A stretch of 64,000 bases of DNA from CAUZJF01 sp965248605 (GTDB lineage: Bacteria > Chloroflexota > Dehalococcoidia > Lucifugimonadales > CAUZJF01), in assembly GCA_965248605.1 (NCBI GenBank), contig CBDFJV010000007.1:1-64000 (forward strand), given 5' to 3'. Positions 8,788 to 18,345 of the stretch are shown here, piece by piece. Positions within the stretch are counted from its first letter, which is position 1. Every line of letters begins with the position of its first letter. Position numbers and translations under genes: made by a program. A model generated the notes under the pieces. It had not been told where the DNA came from, ran no database searches, and saw only the letters and a list, made by a program, of their open reading frames with translations.

Positions 8788-9555
8788 TCAGTCAGATAGC
8801 TGGCGGCCAGAAGTCTTCTTGCTGTGCTTGAGTCGGTAGCTGTCCCCGTTCATCTCCAGGATGTCGACATGGTGGGTGAGGCGGTCGAGGAGAGCTCCGG
8901 TCAGCCGTTCAGAGCCGAACACCTCGGTCCACTCGACGAAGGGCAGGTTGGAGGTCACCAGGACCGATCCACGCTCGTAACGCTGGCTGAACACCTCGAA
9001 GAGGAGCTCGGCGCCAGTCTTGGACAAGGGCACGAAGCCCAGTTCGTCGATGATCAGAAGCTTGAGTCGTGCGAGCCTTCTCTGCAGGTTGAGCAGACGC
9101 CGTTCGTCCCTGGCCTCGATCAGCTCGTGAACCAGAGCAGCGGCGGTGGTGAAGCCCACGGACAGTCCCCTCTGACACGCAGCCAGACCGAGACCGAGGG
9201 CGATATGGGTCTTGCCGGTGCCACTGTTGCCGAGAGCGATGACGTTGTGGGGGCGCTCGATGTACTCGCATCGTGCCAGCTCCAGAACCAGAGCCTTGTT
9301 CAGGGACGGCATAGACAGGAAGTCGAAGGTGTCGAGGCTCTTGGTCGTCGGGAAGCGGGCTGCTTTGATCCGACGTTCCACCATGCGATGGTGACGGTCG
9401 ATCAGCTCCAACTCCGATAGTCGCAGCAGGTAGTCCGGATGGTCAGCTCCCTCACTGGCACACTGGGATGCCAGCTTGTCGTACTCCCTCAGGAACGTGG
9501 GGAGCTTGAGTTGCTTGAGGTTGTGTTCGAGCAACATCGTGGACTTGTTGGTCAT
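8788..9555 (-). CDS. istB: IS21 helper ATPase IstB
   Basis: A 255-residue AAA+ ATPase of the DnaC/IstB type, normal in length. Walker A is GNSGTGKTH near residue 108, Walker B is LLIIDELGF near residue 170, and TSNLPF forms a sensor-like motif. IstB assembles on target DNA and stimulates the IstA transposase. Its start overlaps the stop of istA by four bases (9552-9555). Confidence 0.93.
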   Translation of the reverse strand: MTNKSTMLLEHNLKQLKLPTFLREYDKLASQCASEGADHPDYLLRLSELELIDRHHRMVERRIKAARFPTTKSLDTFDFLSMPSLNKALVLELARCEYIERPHNVIALGNSGTGKTHIALGLGLAACQRGLSVGFTTAAALVHELIEARDERRLLNLQRRLARLKLLIIDELGFVPLSKTGAELLFEVFSQRYERGSVLVTSNLPFVEWTEVFGSERLTGALLDRLTHHVDILEMNGDSYRLKHSKKTSGRQLSD

Positions 9556-11066
9556 GACCGGCTCCCCGCCAGGAGAGCCATGTAGTCCCTGGTCGAGGTT
9601 GTTGCAACGTTGGTCCTGGGCAGATACGGGTACAACTCCATGTCGAGTCTAGGCGGTCGACCCTCGATCCTGCACAGCACCAGGTGCTTGACAGCATCGA
9701 AGCTCACAGCCCCGAGTCGAATGGCGTCTCGTACGGCGTCGTGGACTTCTTCCGGCTGGAAGTTCTCCATCAGTCTGAGCACCTGCACGAACTCCCTCTT
9801 TCCTCGCTTGCCCATCCGAGACTCCAGCAGCCGCCGCAACACTCCGAACTCCTCGGGCAACTCCCATCCAACCAGCGGCGCCGCCTGATCCAATGCCCTC
9901 GTCTTCTTCTCAAGGAGCGGCAGGTAATGGAGAGGGTCGAAGACGAAGTCGTCTCGATCGTAGGACCGCCGATGGCGGGCGATGACTTCAGCGCCACAGC
10001 TGATCACAACCTCATGTACATATCCGCGGACCACAACGTCCCGATGACCGTAGGCCACCGGGACCGAATAGTCATTGGTCCGGTATCTGACCAGGGACAG
10101 AGAACTGACCCTCGTCGCGTGCTTGTCGCTGGCGTCGTACGGTACGGCCGGCAGAGGCAGCAACTTCTCCAGGTCCCGCTCCAGCCGTTCTCCTATCGTC
10201 TCGTTGTGGCCGCGGAGTCGATCTTCGAACCGTCTGAGGCAGTGTTGCTCCAGATGAGCATTGAGGGCATCGAAGCTCTCGAACGATGGAATGGGCACCA
10301 GGAAGTTCCGGCGGACATAGCCGACCAGACCTTCTACTTTGCCCTTATCGTTCCCTTTGCCTGGACGGCCGAACCGGTCCTCGAACAGGTAGTGGGACTG
10401 AAGCTCGGAGAACACCCTGGTCCGCTGCCGGCGACCATCTCCCAGAATTCTGGCTACCGCGAGCGTGGTGTTGTCGTAGAGGATGCTCTGAGGCACTCCG
10501 CCCAGGAACGCGAAGGCGGAGACGTGTCCGTCGCAGAATGACTCCGTCGTCTCGGCGGGATACGCCTTCACATAGCACCCGTCGCTGTGAGGGAGGTCCA
10601 GGGCGAAGTAGTGGGCTTTGCGTTCCACTCCGCCGATGATCACTCGAGCTTCGCCGTAGTCGCACTGGGCATGTCCCGGGGAATGGGACAGTGGTACGAA
10701 CATCTCGCGGGTATGACGACGGCGTTCTCGAACGTAGTCTTTGACTATCGTGTACTTGCCGGGGAAGCCGTGTTCGTCTCTGAGCCGTTCGTAGATACGC
10801 TTGGCGGTGTGACGCTGCTTCTTCGGTGAGCTCAGATCCTGCTCCAGGATCTGGTCCATCACACCCTTATATGGATCGAGCTTCGGTCTGCGAGCCGGTC
10901 GTTGCCGTCGATACCCTGGGGGCACGGAGTACTCGAGCATCTTGCGCACCGTGTCCCGGTGTAGCCCGAACACTCGGGCCGCCTCTCGGACGCTCATCCC
11001 TTCGACGAAACAAGCCCTGCGAACTCGCAGGTACATCTCCACCTTGTACATCCAATCCACCTTCAA
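9552..11066 (-). CDS. istA: IS21 transposase IstA
   Basis: A 504-residue DDE transposase. An N-terminal HTH (SVREAARVFGLHRDTVRKML, about residues 25-44) binds the ends. The rve core shows Asp in CDYGEA, Asp in LYDNT and Glu in KVEGLVGY. A C-terminal beta-rich part follows. The frame opens with TTG at 11066; an ATG five codons later is an alternative start. The coding sequence matches that visible in copy 2, suggesting recent spread. Confidence 0.93.
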   Translation of the reverse strand: MKVDWMYKVEMYLRVRRACFVEGMSVREAARVFGLHRDTVRKMLEYSVPPGYRRQRPARRPKLDPYKGVMDQILEQDLSSPKKQRHTAKRIYERLRDEHGFPGKYTIVKDYVRERRRHTREMFVPLSHSPGHAQCDYGEARVIIGGVERKAHYFALDLPHSDGCYVKAYPAETTESFCDGHVSAFAFLGGVPQSILYDNTTLAVARILGDGRRQRTRVFSELQSHYLFEDRFGRPGKGNDKGKVEGLVGYVRRNFLVPIPSFESFDALNAHLEQHCLRRFEDRLRGHNETIGERLERDLEKLLPLPAVPYDASDKHATRVSSLSLVRYRTNDYSVPVAYGHRDVVVRGYVHEVVISCGAEVIARHRRSYDRDDFVFDPLHYLPLLEKKTRALDQAAPLVGWELPEEFGVLRRLLESRMGKRGKREFVQVLRLMENFQPEEVHDAVRDAIRLGAVSFDAVKHLVLCRIEGRPPRLDMELYPYLPRTNVATTSTRDYMALLAGSRS

Positions 11067-11111
11067 TCAGGTTCGGTCGTTCCTGATTGAAGGCGACAGG
11101 CGGTACAGTTT

Positions 11112-11495
11112 TCAAGCGCCACATCTCAGCGCTCGACCGCCCAGGTGGTACATTATCTCTCCGCCCTTCACAAACGCCAGTTCCTTCTGAGTAAGGCCAG
11201 AGATGCGCCTCAACGCCACGAGTCTTTCGCCAAGTGTTCCAGCCGAGGTATCATACGGCACGTATCCTAGGAATCGGATGACGCTGGGAATGAACCGCAG
11301 GGAAGGGGAGGACCGGTTGTTCTCCCAGTTGTAGATGGATTCCACCTTGACTCCAAGCCTGTTGGCGACATCCTTCTGAAGCAGCGATAAGTCGAGTCTT
11401 CTTTTTCTCAAATGGTCCCCGAGCGTGGTGAGTTGTCGCGGATAGGCTGGTGAGATAGGTCTTGGTCCTTTCAATACAACATGGCAAAAGGGCAA
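11112..11495 (-). CDS. XRE-family HTH regulator, C-terminally cut by IS21
   Basis: Residues about 25-105 hold one complete XRE helix-turn-helix (LLQKDVANRLGVKVESIYNW) and the beginning of a second (RRISGLTQKELA). After KELAF the frame enters the IS21 end at about 11172, and the last 20 or so residues are element sequence. The native C terminus is lost. The N-terminal start is uncertain; the homologous part begins around TTLGDHLRKRR. Confidence 0.6.
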   Translation of the reverse strand: MPFCHVVLKGPRPISPAYPRQLTTLGDHLRKRRLDLSLLQKDVANRLGVKVESIYNWENNRSSPSLRFIPSVIRFLGYVPYDTSAGTLGERLVALRRISGLTQKELAFVKGGEIMYHLGGRALRCGA

Positions 11496-11842
11496 CGCAG
11501 GAATGTCTGTTCGAGTACCACAATGACCCGGTCAACGACTGCTCCTGCGTACCGCGTTCTGAGATAACCGTAGTCGAACCTCAGCGACAGGTTGACAAAT
11601 CGGCCTGTCGCTGCTCTCCTAGTTCATAGGCATCGGAATCGTCGAATCCTTACCGTTCCAGCGATCTGGAGTACTCGGCGGGCTCGAACCAAATAGCGAT
11701 CCCTTAGATGGCGTGCTCCAGGTCAAGATATGGTGCGGAATGTTGCCGTGGATACCGGCTGGTTTGTGGCTTGGGCCCATGAGCGACAGAAGGCTGCGCT
11801 CCCCAATATGGATGATGTCTTAGCCCAAAGAGGTCATACAAG
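11496..11842. other. Intergenic, no gene recognised
   Basis: No reading frame with a recognisable product was found. Part of 11700-11820 has coding-like composition on the plus strand but no intact frame, and could be gene debris. Confidence 0.4.
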
Positions 11843-12370
11843 TTGAGCTCTCTCTTCCGATGTCCCCGATGCTCCAACCCTCTTGATGGGTTCCCTCCGG
11901 TTTCGGGCTGCAGGCGCTGTGGGCACCATATTCCTGTCGATGGAAACATCTACCTGTTCACAGACCGACCTGTCACCTCCGAGGAAGGCCAGCGCACCTA
12001 CGTAGGGTATGATGAGGTTGCAGACGGATACCATCTGTACTTCTATCCCCTCGATCTGCAAGCGAAGTTGTTTGCTGGTTTTGCCCACGCCATCTCTAAC
12101 CTTCTCGGATACCACGCTGAAATCCTGGACTTGGGCTGTGGTCCCGGATCCTATGCCCTTGAACTGGCACGATTTGGAAATTCAGTCATTGCGGCCGATA
12201 TCTCGCTCCGAATGCTGCAGATTCTTCAAGACCGGCTATCAACCACGAGCGATGGCCGGGTTGTACCAAGTCGAATGAATGCTTATGAGCTGGCGCTTGC
12301 TAACGAGTCGATGGATGCAGTCCTGGCACTACAGTTGTTGACTATAGGCACGTTGCCCTCACGTTGGTGA
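11843..12370 (+). pseudogene. Class I SAM methyltransferase, interrupted by IS1380 copy A
   Basis: An N-terminal zinc-ribbon-like part (CPRC near residue 8, CRRCG near residue 23) precedes a SAM-binding domain with ILDLGCGPGSYALELA near residue 94 and AADIS after beta-2. The product ends abnormally soon after MDAVLALQLL, where a Rossmann methyltransferase would continue for another 60-100 residues. Three to four codons past the stop the IS1380 element begins, with target duplication TTTAG. The right flank at 14083 carries only a short decayed piece. It starts with TTG. The substrate is unknown. Confidence 0.7.
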
Positions 12371-12378
12371 AGCTTTAG

Positions 12379-14082
12379 CCCGAATCCACCGAAGGACACC
12401 GATGGACGGCGTGAGGGCAGCGGAAGGGGGTGGGTGAGGGAGCTACAGGGGAGATGGCCTGGGGTCTTGGGGTAGATGGGAGGCCGGCGGCCGGTCTTCA
12501 GTCGCCGCACAGGGCCCCTAAGGCCCTATGCGGGAGTTGCGATGCGCGGGAAGGCGAGAGGATACGCAGCAGGGGACTCTCGCGACCGGGGTGGCGCGAG
12601 ATTGCGGGGACGTTGGGTCAGTTGCAGGCTGGCCGTCAGGCCGGGAACGGAATGGCTTGCAGCCGGGCCAAGGCGCGACTGAAGTGGGTTTCCCAAGGCC
12701 AGCGCCGGGGGAGATGCAAAGTGAGGCGGCGCGCCGAGCGGGTGATCCGTCCCACCAGAGCGAAGACCCGCCGCCTGAGGGTCTTGGTGATCACGGTCCG
12801 CTCGCCCAGACCAATCCGCGCCGTCCAGCGGGCCAGGTTATGCGCCATCACCTGGACCGCCAGCCAGGCGCCGTTGGCGGCGAAGCGCGCCGACGGCATG
12901 TGGTTCAGCCCGACGCCGTACTTGAGGTCGCGTATGGCGTTCTCGACCTCGGCGTGGCGGCGATGATCGGCCTCCAGTTCCAGCGTCTCCCCATCGCGGT
13001 CGGTGATGAAGGCGTGATAGCTGTATCTGGCGAAGAGGGCGAGCTGGGAACCGGGCGTCGGCTTCACCCGCCGGACAATGAGCCGCACCGGCGCGGCGTC
13101 CGGCTTGGTCTGGAACGGGGTGTAAGTCGTCTCGGCGACATCGGCGGCGCCGTCCATCCAGTAGGGAATGGGAGTCCAGTCCTCCTCTGGTATCGCCTCG
13201 ATCAGGTCCCGCAGGCTGGCGCGCTGGCGGATGGTGATAGAGAAGCGGACATCCATTTCCCGGCAGGCGGCAACGACAGTGTGGGCGTAGAAGCCGCTGT
13301 CGGCCCGCACCGTGAGTTGTCCCCTGGCCCCGCCGTAGCGCACCCGCCCCACCGTCTCACGCAGGAAGTGGGCGGCGCCACGGGCGGTGTTGGCCCGGCC
13401 CTCGCGCAGCCGGGACATCAGCACCTCGCCGGTGCCGGCGGCAATGGCCAGCAGCGGGTGATAGCCGCGGGCGCCGGTATAGCCGTGGTGGCGCGCTCCC
13501 TCCTTGGCCAGTCCATAGGTCTCGCAGATGGTCGAGTCCAGGTCGATGGTCAGGGGCGAGTCGCCGGGTCCGGCCCCAGCGGCCCAGGCCCGGGCCAACA
13601 ACTGGCGGCTCACGCGGTCGAGTTGACGGACATGCCCCCACCGGAAGCTGCGCAGGAAGGTCCCCAGGGTGGATGGCGCCTTGACCACGCAGCCTAGAAC
13701 ACCGACCGTCCCACCAGCGCGCAGCGCATCGGCGTCGTCGATGCAGTCGCCGCCTGCCAGCGCGGAAGCGACCAGCGTCAGCATCTTGTCCCCAGTGTTC
13801 GCCCGTCCCGGCGCTCCGCCGAGGTCAAGGTGATGGTCGACGAGTTCCCGCAGGCCCAGGTGCCGGGCTAGGGTGGCCGGCAGGAGCAGGCCGGCATTCG
13901 CCACCAGGCGATGGTCGTCAAAGAGGATGCGGATACGGTCGGGTTTGTTCTGTGGCAGCATCTATTGGGTGCTCCTTGTTTCCGGGCGGGTTTCTGTTCC
14001 AAAACCATTATCCCAGATTCAGAGGAGCACCCGCTGGCTTCTTCAAGCGCTGTCCCCAAGGACGTCCTTCGGTGGATTCGGG
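12379..14082 (-). mobile_element. IS1380-family insertion sequence, copy A
   Basis: A 1704-bp element with ends CCCGAATCCACCGAAGGAC and its inverted repeat, flanked by identical pentamers TTTAG at 12374-12378 and 14083-14087. It carries one transposase gene and a roughly 250-bp non-coding tail (12379-12635) that matches copy 0. Confidence 0.93.
12636..13961 (-). CDS. IS1380-family transposase (copy A type)
   Basis: A 441-residue DDE transposase of normal family length. DLDSTICETYG near residue 143 and RADSGFY near residue 220 carry two acidic positions, and ENAIRDLKYG near residue 340 carries the late Glu. The C terminus is basic. Long open frames on the opposite strand (12528-13697) are shadows of this GC-rich gene. 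The last 60 residues differ from the B type, for example GLGERTVITKT against GLGQQIVTTKT. Confidence 0.92.
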   Translation of the reverse strand: MLPQNKPDRIRILFDDHRLVANAGLLLPATLARHLGLRELVDHHLDLGGAPGRANTGDKMLTLVASALAGGDCIDDADALRAGGTVGVLGCVVKAPSTLGTFLRSFRWGHVRQLDRVSRQLLARAWAAGAGPGDSPLTIDLDSTICETYGLAKEGARHHGYTGARGYHPLLAIAAGTGEVLMSRLREGRANTARGAAHFLRETVGRVRYGGARGQLTVRADSGFYAHTVVAACREMDVRFSITIRQRASLRDLIEAIPEEDWTPIPYWMDGAADVAETTYTPFQTKPDAAPVRLIVRRVKPTPGSQLALFARYSYHAFITDRDGETLELEADHRRHAEVENAIRDLKYGVGLNHMPSARFAANGAWLAVQVMAHNLARWTARIGLGERTVITKTLRRRVFALVGRITRSARRLTLHLPRRWPWETHFSRALARLQAIPFPA

Positions 14083-14179
14083 TTTAGAACGAGGAACTGA
14101 TAGACTGGTCTAGACAGTCCGGCCACGGTCCACCCCAAGAATCGAATCTGGCCGTCAGGGAATCGTTTGAGAGGATGAC

Positions 14180-14308
14180 TAGTGGTCCAACATCCTAGTA
14201 TTGAAGGGTTCTGAGGTTACGGCTTGGTAGGGGCGGGTTTGAAACCCGCCCTGTCGTCGTAGCACGCCAATCTCGGCTACCCCTCATTTCAAAGATTTCG
14301 GTCTACTA
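14180..14308. mobile_element. MITE with IS630-like ends (copy 1)
   Basis: A 129-bp non-coding unit bounded by TA, beginning TAGTGGTCCAACATC. The first 15 bases equal the right end of the IS630 element at 5921-7161. The other end is an imperfect inverted repeat. It contains an internal hairpin, GGGCGGGTTT/AAACCCGCCC. Two identical copies lie at 43579-43834. Confidence 0.8.
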
Positions 14309-14416
14309 GTGGGAAGTTCGATGTGCGTTTCCTGCAGCGCCCCACCCGACAGCCAAGAGTACCTCAAAGTTTCCTGGTAGCTGGGCGATTCGCCTTGACG
14401 ATGCCGGGTACAGTCG

Positions 14417-14704
14417 CTATGTTCCCTCGGAGAGTGCCGCATCCGCCTCGATCCATTCAGCCAGGCGTTGTCTATTCACTTGCCTTGGAGCGACTTTCCC
14501 CAACTCCCAGTCCTGGATTGTTCTCACATGAACGCTGAAGTGACAAGCGAGCTCTGGCTGGCTGACGCCCAGGTCATGTCTCCTTCGTCTGATGATGTCG
14601 CTAGGCTGATCAGATGCCGATAGCCAGGCGGCGTTTCCTATGTCCAACAGTGTGGACACGAATCGTGGGGCGAAGGCCTCCCGGCCTTCACCACTACGTC
14701 CCAA
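14417..14704 (-). CDS. XRE-family HTH regulator, small
   Basis: A 95-residue protein with one HTH (LGVSQPELACHFSVHVRTIQ, residues about 45-64) followed by DWELGKVAPRQ, the typical XRE pattern. It starts at TTG; a GTG near residue 16 is an alternative. It stands alone between the MITE and a decayed enolase-superfamily gene, so its target is unknown. Confidence 0.55.
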   Translation of the reverse strand: MGRSGEGREAFAPRFVSTLLDIGNAAWLSASDQPSDIIRRRRHDLGVSQPELACHFSVHVRTIQDWELGKVAPRQVNRQRLAEWIEADAALSEGT

Positions 14705-14884
14705 ACTGGGAGAACCGTTCCGGCTTAACGTGGTGGTCGTTTCGGTGCCTCAGTCTATGAGGCCCCTAAGTTGAGGCGGGACTACTCTAGCTATCTCGAT
14801 GGTGGGCGTGATCTTACTGTGTGGATGTAGGCAGACTGACTGCCCACGAGTACCGCACTTTTTGGTGTCGATTGAGAAAGTGGG

Positions 14885-15776
14885 ATGGACATCGCGCTAT
14901 GGGACATCGCCGGCAAGCACTTCGGGGTGCCGGTCTACCAGCTCCTGGGTGGACGGACGCGCGACAAGGCCCGCGTCTACTACCATGTCATCGGCGACAC
15001 GAGAGACAAGCTGGTACAGGGCATCAAGGACGCCCGAGAGGCGGGATTCACCGCCGTCGGCCACCTGTCACCATTCTTCGACGAGTCCAGGGACGTCCCG
15101 TACTTCAAGACCCACGTCGACAAGATACGGGACGCCATCGAGTCCGTGGCGGCTTACCGGGAGGCCGCCGGCGACAAGGTCGACCTGTGCATCGAGATAC
15201 ACCGACGCCTCACTCCCGCCGAGGCGATCGTGCTTGCCAAGGGCATCGAGCCGTATCACCCGATGTTCTACGAGAACCCGGTCCTGCCGGACAACTTCGA
15301 CGCCATGGCCGTCGTGGCCGATCACATCTCCATCCCGATCGCAACCGGTGAACGCCTCCACTCGATCCACGAGTTCGAGATGCTGCTAAGGCGGGGCGCC
15401 CGTCCAGTACGTGCGGCCCGACGTCTGCATGGCCGGTGGACTCACTCACTCTAAGAAGATCGCCGCACTGGCGGAAGCGAGCTACGTGGGCGTCGTCCCC
15501 CACAACCCTCTCAGCCCCGTCAGCACCGCCGCCTGCCTCCAACTTGCTGCATGCATCCCCAACTTCGCCATCCAGGAGCTGCCGACCGGCGAGCACGAGC
15601 CGCCGAAGAGAGAGATAGTCAAGACACCGCTCCAGGTCGAAGACGGCTTTCTGCTAGTACCGGATACGCCGGGTATCGGGATGGAGCTCGCCGACGACGC
15701 TCAGGAGAAATATCCTCCGCGACCCCGCGAAGTTGAAACGCGCCTGCACGTCGACGGCTCCGTTGTCGACCAGTAG
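14885..15776 (+). pseudogene. Enolase-superfamily dehydratase (galactonate dehydratase-like), truncated and frameshifted
   Basis: The sequence begins inside the family at MDIALWDIAGK, so the N-terminal capping domain of about 90 residues is missing. The barrel follows: Glu in FYENPVLP, Glu in ATGERLHS, then the His in VVPHNPLSP. The first frame runs to 15454, but family sequence switches to the frame ending at 15776 at a GGCGGGGCG stretch near 15390, where QYVRPDVCMAGG continues. One base added or lost there explains it. D-galactonate/mandelate-type dehydratases share this pattern. It is probably a relic of the same sugar-acid metabolism as 4020-5183. Confidence 0.75.
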
Positions 15777-15886
15777 GTGGTTGCATTCGTTCGAGTTGTT
15801 CTTCGCCGGCGGAGAGCTCAGGTGCGTGCGGTGACCAGGTCGAACCCGCCAAGACAGAGTCCTGACTAGCCTGTTTCGATTGCCTG

Positions 15887-17107
15887 ATGTCACAACATAC
15901 CCATCGTAGCACCGGAACCTTCCCCGCCCTTCAATACCGAGACCTGCGCGTTCTGGGTGTTGGGTCGGTGCTGGGCTCCTTCGCGCACGTTGGCGAGGGT
16001 ATCGTTCTGGGCTGGCTCGTGCTGGACCGAACGGACTCGCCCTTTATGGTCGGCCTGGCATTCGGCGTCCAGGCGCTGCCCCTCGGGTTGTTCGGTATCC
16101 CGGCGGGCGCTCTGGCGGACTCGGTCGACAGACGTCGCCTCATTCCCTTGAGTGCCGCCGCGACAGCCATCCCGTTGGGTGTGCTGGGCCTCCTAATTGC
16201 ATTCGATCTAGCCGAGATCTGGGCCATTATCACTTTGTCGTTCTTATCGGGCATCGCCCGCACTTTTTATCACACGGCGCGGATGAGCTACGCCTACGAT
16301 ATCGTGGGCGCGGTCGCAGCAGTTCAAGGGATCGCTCTGATACAGCTAGCGATCCGCGTCGGCGCAGTGGCCAGTCCGATCGTCGGGATAGTTGCAGCGC
16401 GTTCCGGAATCGATATGGCATACTTCGTGGTATCCGGTGCTTACCTCTTGACCGCCGCTGTCATGTTGCTGGCCCGTTCCAAGGGCCGGGCCGCGCCGAC
16501 TTCGCGCGGCTCCGCGAGACGTGGTGTAAGAGAGTTGCTTGTCGAGGCCAGAAGCAACCGCGTACTGCTAACTCTGATAGCGAGCACTGCCCTCGTGGAG
16601 GTCCTGGGGTTCTCCCACAAGGCGTTGCTTCCGAGCATCGCAAAGGACGTTCTTGGCGTCGGCGTAGAAGGCCTGGGGGTCATGACTGGGGTAGGTGCGG
16701 TGGGCGCAGTTCTGGGCATCGTCGCGCTTTCCGTCCAGCGGACCTCGGTCCGAAACGGGTCTTTGTATATTGCCGTAGTCCTGGTCTTCGGTATTTCGCT
16801 GGCGGCGCTCGGCGGAGCGCCGGGCTTCGTCCTCGTGCTCTTGGTGCTTGCCGTCGTCAATGCCATGATGGGCCTCGTTGACGTGCTCTCCCAGAGCCTC
16901 ATGCAGCTTAGCGTGCCCAACGCGCTTCGGGGGAGGGCCATGGGCTCCTGGGCATTCGCCATCGGAGCCGGGCCGCTCGGGAGTCTCGAGGTCGGCGCGC
17001 TGGCGTCCTTTGCCGGGGTAACTTCTGCGCTCGCCTTCAACGGCCTCGGGCTGGTCGTACTGTCGGCGGCGATTGTCGTACTCGTCCCGCAGATGAGGCG
17101 CATCTAG
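15887..17107 (+). CDS. MFS transporter
   Basis: A 406-residue protein with about 12 hydrophobic segments. A basic loop (DSVDRRRLIPLS, residues about 78-89) stands between TM2 and TM3, where the MFS-conserved loop lies. The layout resembles the enterobactin-exporter/MFS_3 group used for drug or metabolite efflux. The substrate cannot be told. Five bases separate it from the methyltransferase gene, so they are co-transcribed. Confidence 0.8.
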   Translation: MSQHTHRSTGTFPALQYRDLRVLGVGSVLGSFAHVGEGIVLGWLVLDRTDSPFMVGLAFGVQALPLGLFGIPAGALADSVDRRRLIPLSAAATAIPLGVLGLLIAFDLAEIWAIITLSFLSGIARTFYHTARMSYAYDIVGAVAAVQGIALIQLAIRVGAVASPIVGIVAARSGIDMAYFVVSGAYLLTAAVMLLARSKGRAAPTSRGSARRGVRELLVEARSNRVLLTLIASTALVEVLGFSHKALLPSIAKDVLGVGVEGLGVMTGVGAVGAVLGIVALSVQRTSVRNGSLYIAVVLVFGISLAALGGAPGFVLVLLVLAVVNAMMGLVDVLSQSLMQLSVPNALRGRAMGSWAFAIGAGPLGSLEVGALASFAGVTSALAFNGLGLVVLSAAIVVLVPQMRRI

Positions 17108-17111
17108 TACC

Positions 17112-18323
17112 GTGAATCTCGACGCCTACTTCAAGAAAGAGATCGCATACCCGTACGAAGGGCGGGCCCTCCGCTTCCGCGTTGGGCAGGACCTGTTCAG
17201 CAGTTTCGATGTCGACGCGGGCACCAAGCTATTGCTGCGCACCCTTGACCGTTCTGACAGGCGGTTCCGCAGGGTCCTCGATTTTGGCTGTGGCTACGGC
17301 CCGCTAGGGCTCGCCCTCAAGAGCTCCGACCCGACACGAAGCGTCCATATGGTGGACCGGGACGCCCTCGCGGTCGATTTCACCCGCGAGAACGCCCGGC
17401 TCAACGACCTGAGCGGCGTGGAAGTCTACGGGAGCCTCGGTTTCGACGAAGTGCGAGCGACCGACTTCGACCTCATAGTCGCCAACCTGCCCGGTAAGGC
17501 CGGCGAGCCGGTGATTGAGCACCTGCTCCGCGCAGCCGCCGGCCACCTCGCCGAGGACGGCCTGGTCGCCGTCGTCATCGTCTCGCCTCTCGCGGAGACC
17601 GTCGCCGGCGTGCTGGACGCAACCCCAGAGTTGGAAGTCTCCCTGCGCAGAGATTCGCCTAGCTACGCCGTATTCCACTATCGTGTCTCCTCACCTGCGA
17701 TGGCGGAGCACGGCTCCGGCTTCGACCGGGGCGTATATCGTCGTGGTGAAGTCGACCACTCGGATGGCGGAATCGAGTACGAGGTCGAAACAGCGTACGG
17801 ATTGCCGGAGTTCGATTCCCCCGGATACTTGAGCCGCCTGCTCATGTCCGCCCTAGCGGATATGCGAGATACCAACCTGAGCCACGCCGTAGTGCTCAAC
17901 GCCGTAGTGCTCAACCCTGGAGTCGGTCACGTTGCCGTGGCCCTTTGGAAGACCCTCGCACCCGAGAGTATCGCTCTGGTCGACCGCGACCTACTAGGGC
18001 TGAGGTACTCCAAGGCGAACTTGGCCCGCCACGGCTGTCCGGAAGAGCAAATCACGGTGATCCATCGGATTGGATTGAACGACGCCGGCCATCGGCCCGC
18101 CGACTTGGTCCTTGGCGTTCTCAGAGAGTCCGAACCCCCGGCCGCACACGTGGCGCTCCTGACCGAGGCCGCCGAGCTGCTCGCGCCCGACGGCCGGGTT
18201 CTGGTCGCGTCTACCTCGACTGCGGCAACACGCGTCGCGAAGTATGTCCAGTCGCGAAAGCTCCTCCGAGTAGTAAGCCGCAGGCGCCGAAAGGGGAACA
18301 CTCTGCTTGTATTGCAGCGGTGA
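17112..18323 (+). CDS. Two-domain class I methyltransferase, RsmC/RlmG-like
   Basis: A 403-residue protein starting at GTG. The first half has a SAM motif (VLDFGCGYGPLGLAL near residue 57) and NLPG where RsmC/RlmG enzymes carry NPPF/Y. The second half repeats the fold with a weaker SAM motif (LNPGVGHVAVAL). Family members methylate guanines of rRNA, but the altered catalytic motif leaves the substrate open. An exact, in-frame 15-bp tandem duplication at 17886-17915 doubles AVVLN in the second domain. Confidence 0.65.
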   Translation: MNLDAYFKKEIAYPYEGRALRFRVGQDLFSSFDVDAGTKLLLRTLDRSDRRFRRVLDFGCGYGPLGLALKSSDPTRSVHMVDRDALAVDFTRENARLNDLSGVEVYGSLGFDEVRATDFDLIVANLPGKAGEPVIEHLLRAAAGHLAEDGLVAVVIVSPLAETVAGVLDATPELEVSLRRDSPSYAVFHYRVSSPAMAEHGSGFDRGVYRRGEVDHSDGGIEYEVETAYGLPEFDSPGYLSRLLMSALADMRDTNLSHAVVLNAVVLNPGVGHVAVALWKTLAPESIALVDRDLLGLRYSKANLARHGCPEEQITVIHRIGLNDAGHRPADLVLGVLRESEPPAAHVALLTEAAELLAPDGRVLVASTSTAATRVAKYVQSRKLLRVVSRRRRKGNTLLVLQR

Positions 18324-18329
18324 GGACGT

Positions 18330-18345
18330 GCGCATCGCGATGCGC
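18330..18345. repeat. Palindromic intergenic repeat
   Basis: GCGCATCGCGATGCGC is a perfect 16-bp palindrome followed by CCCTAC. The arrangement of a palindrome next to CCCTAC resembles the hairpin at 39061-39090, suggesting a dispersed family. Confidence 0.5.

Larger units (their letters stand above)
8698..11172 (-). mobile_element. IS21-family insertion sequence, copy 1 (complete)
   Basis: It carries istA and istB on the minus strand. Both edges hold related terminal sequence: a GGGCGGAG block followed by TGTACCAC, read inward from each side, with outer TGTGAA. The istA-side terminal sequence is the same in copy 2 at 63453-64000. Neighbouring genes on both sides (Ala-rich protein, XRE regulator) are cut at the edges. 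I could not find a convincing target duplication, so the exact ends are approximate. Confidence 0.8.

Noticed and set aside
12528..13697. Long plus-strand ORF (389 aa) opposite the IS1380 transposase
   Set aside because: It mirrors a GC-rich transposase gene with clear DDE motifs. The translation is Gly/Arg/His-rich without family features, and the same shadow appears at 35696-37003 and 46229-47473 in the other copies.
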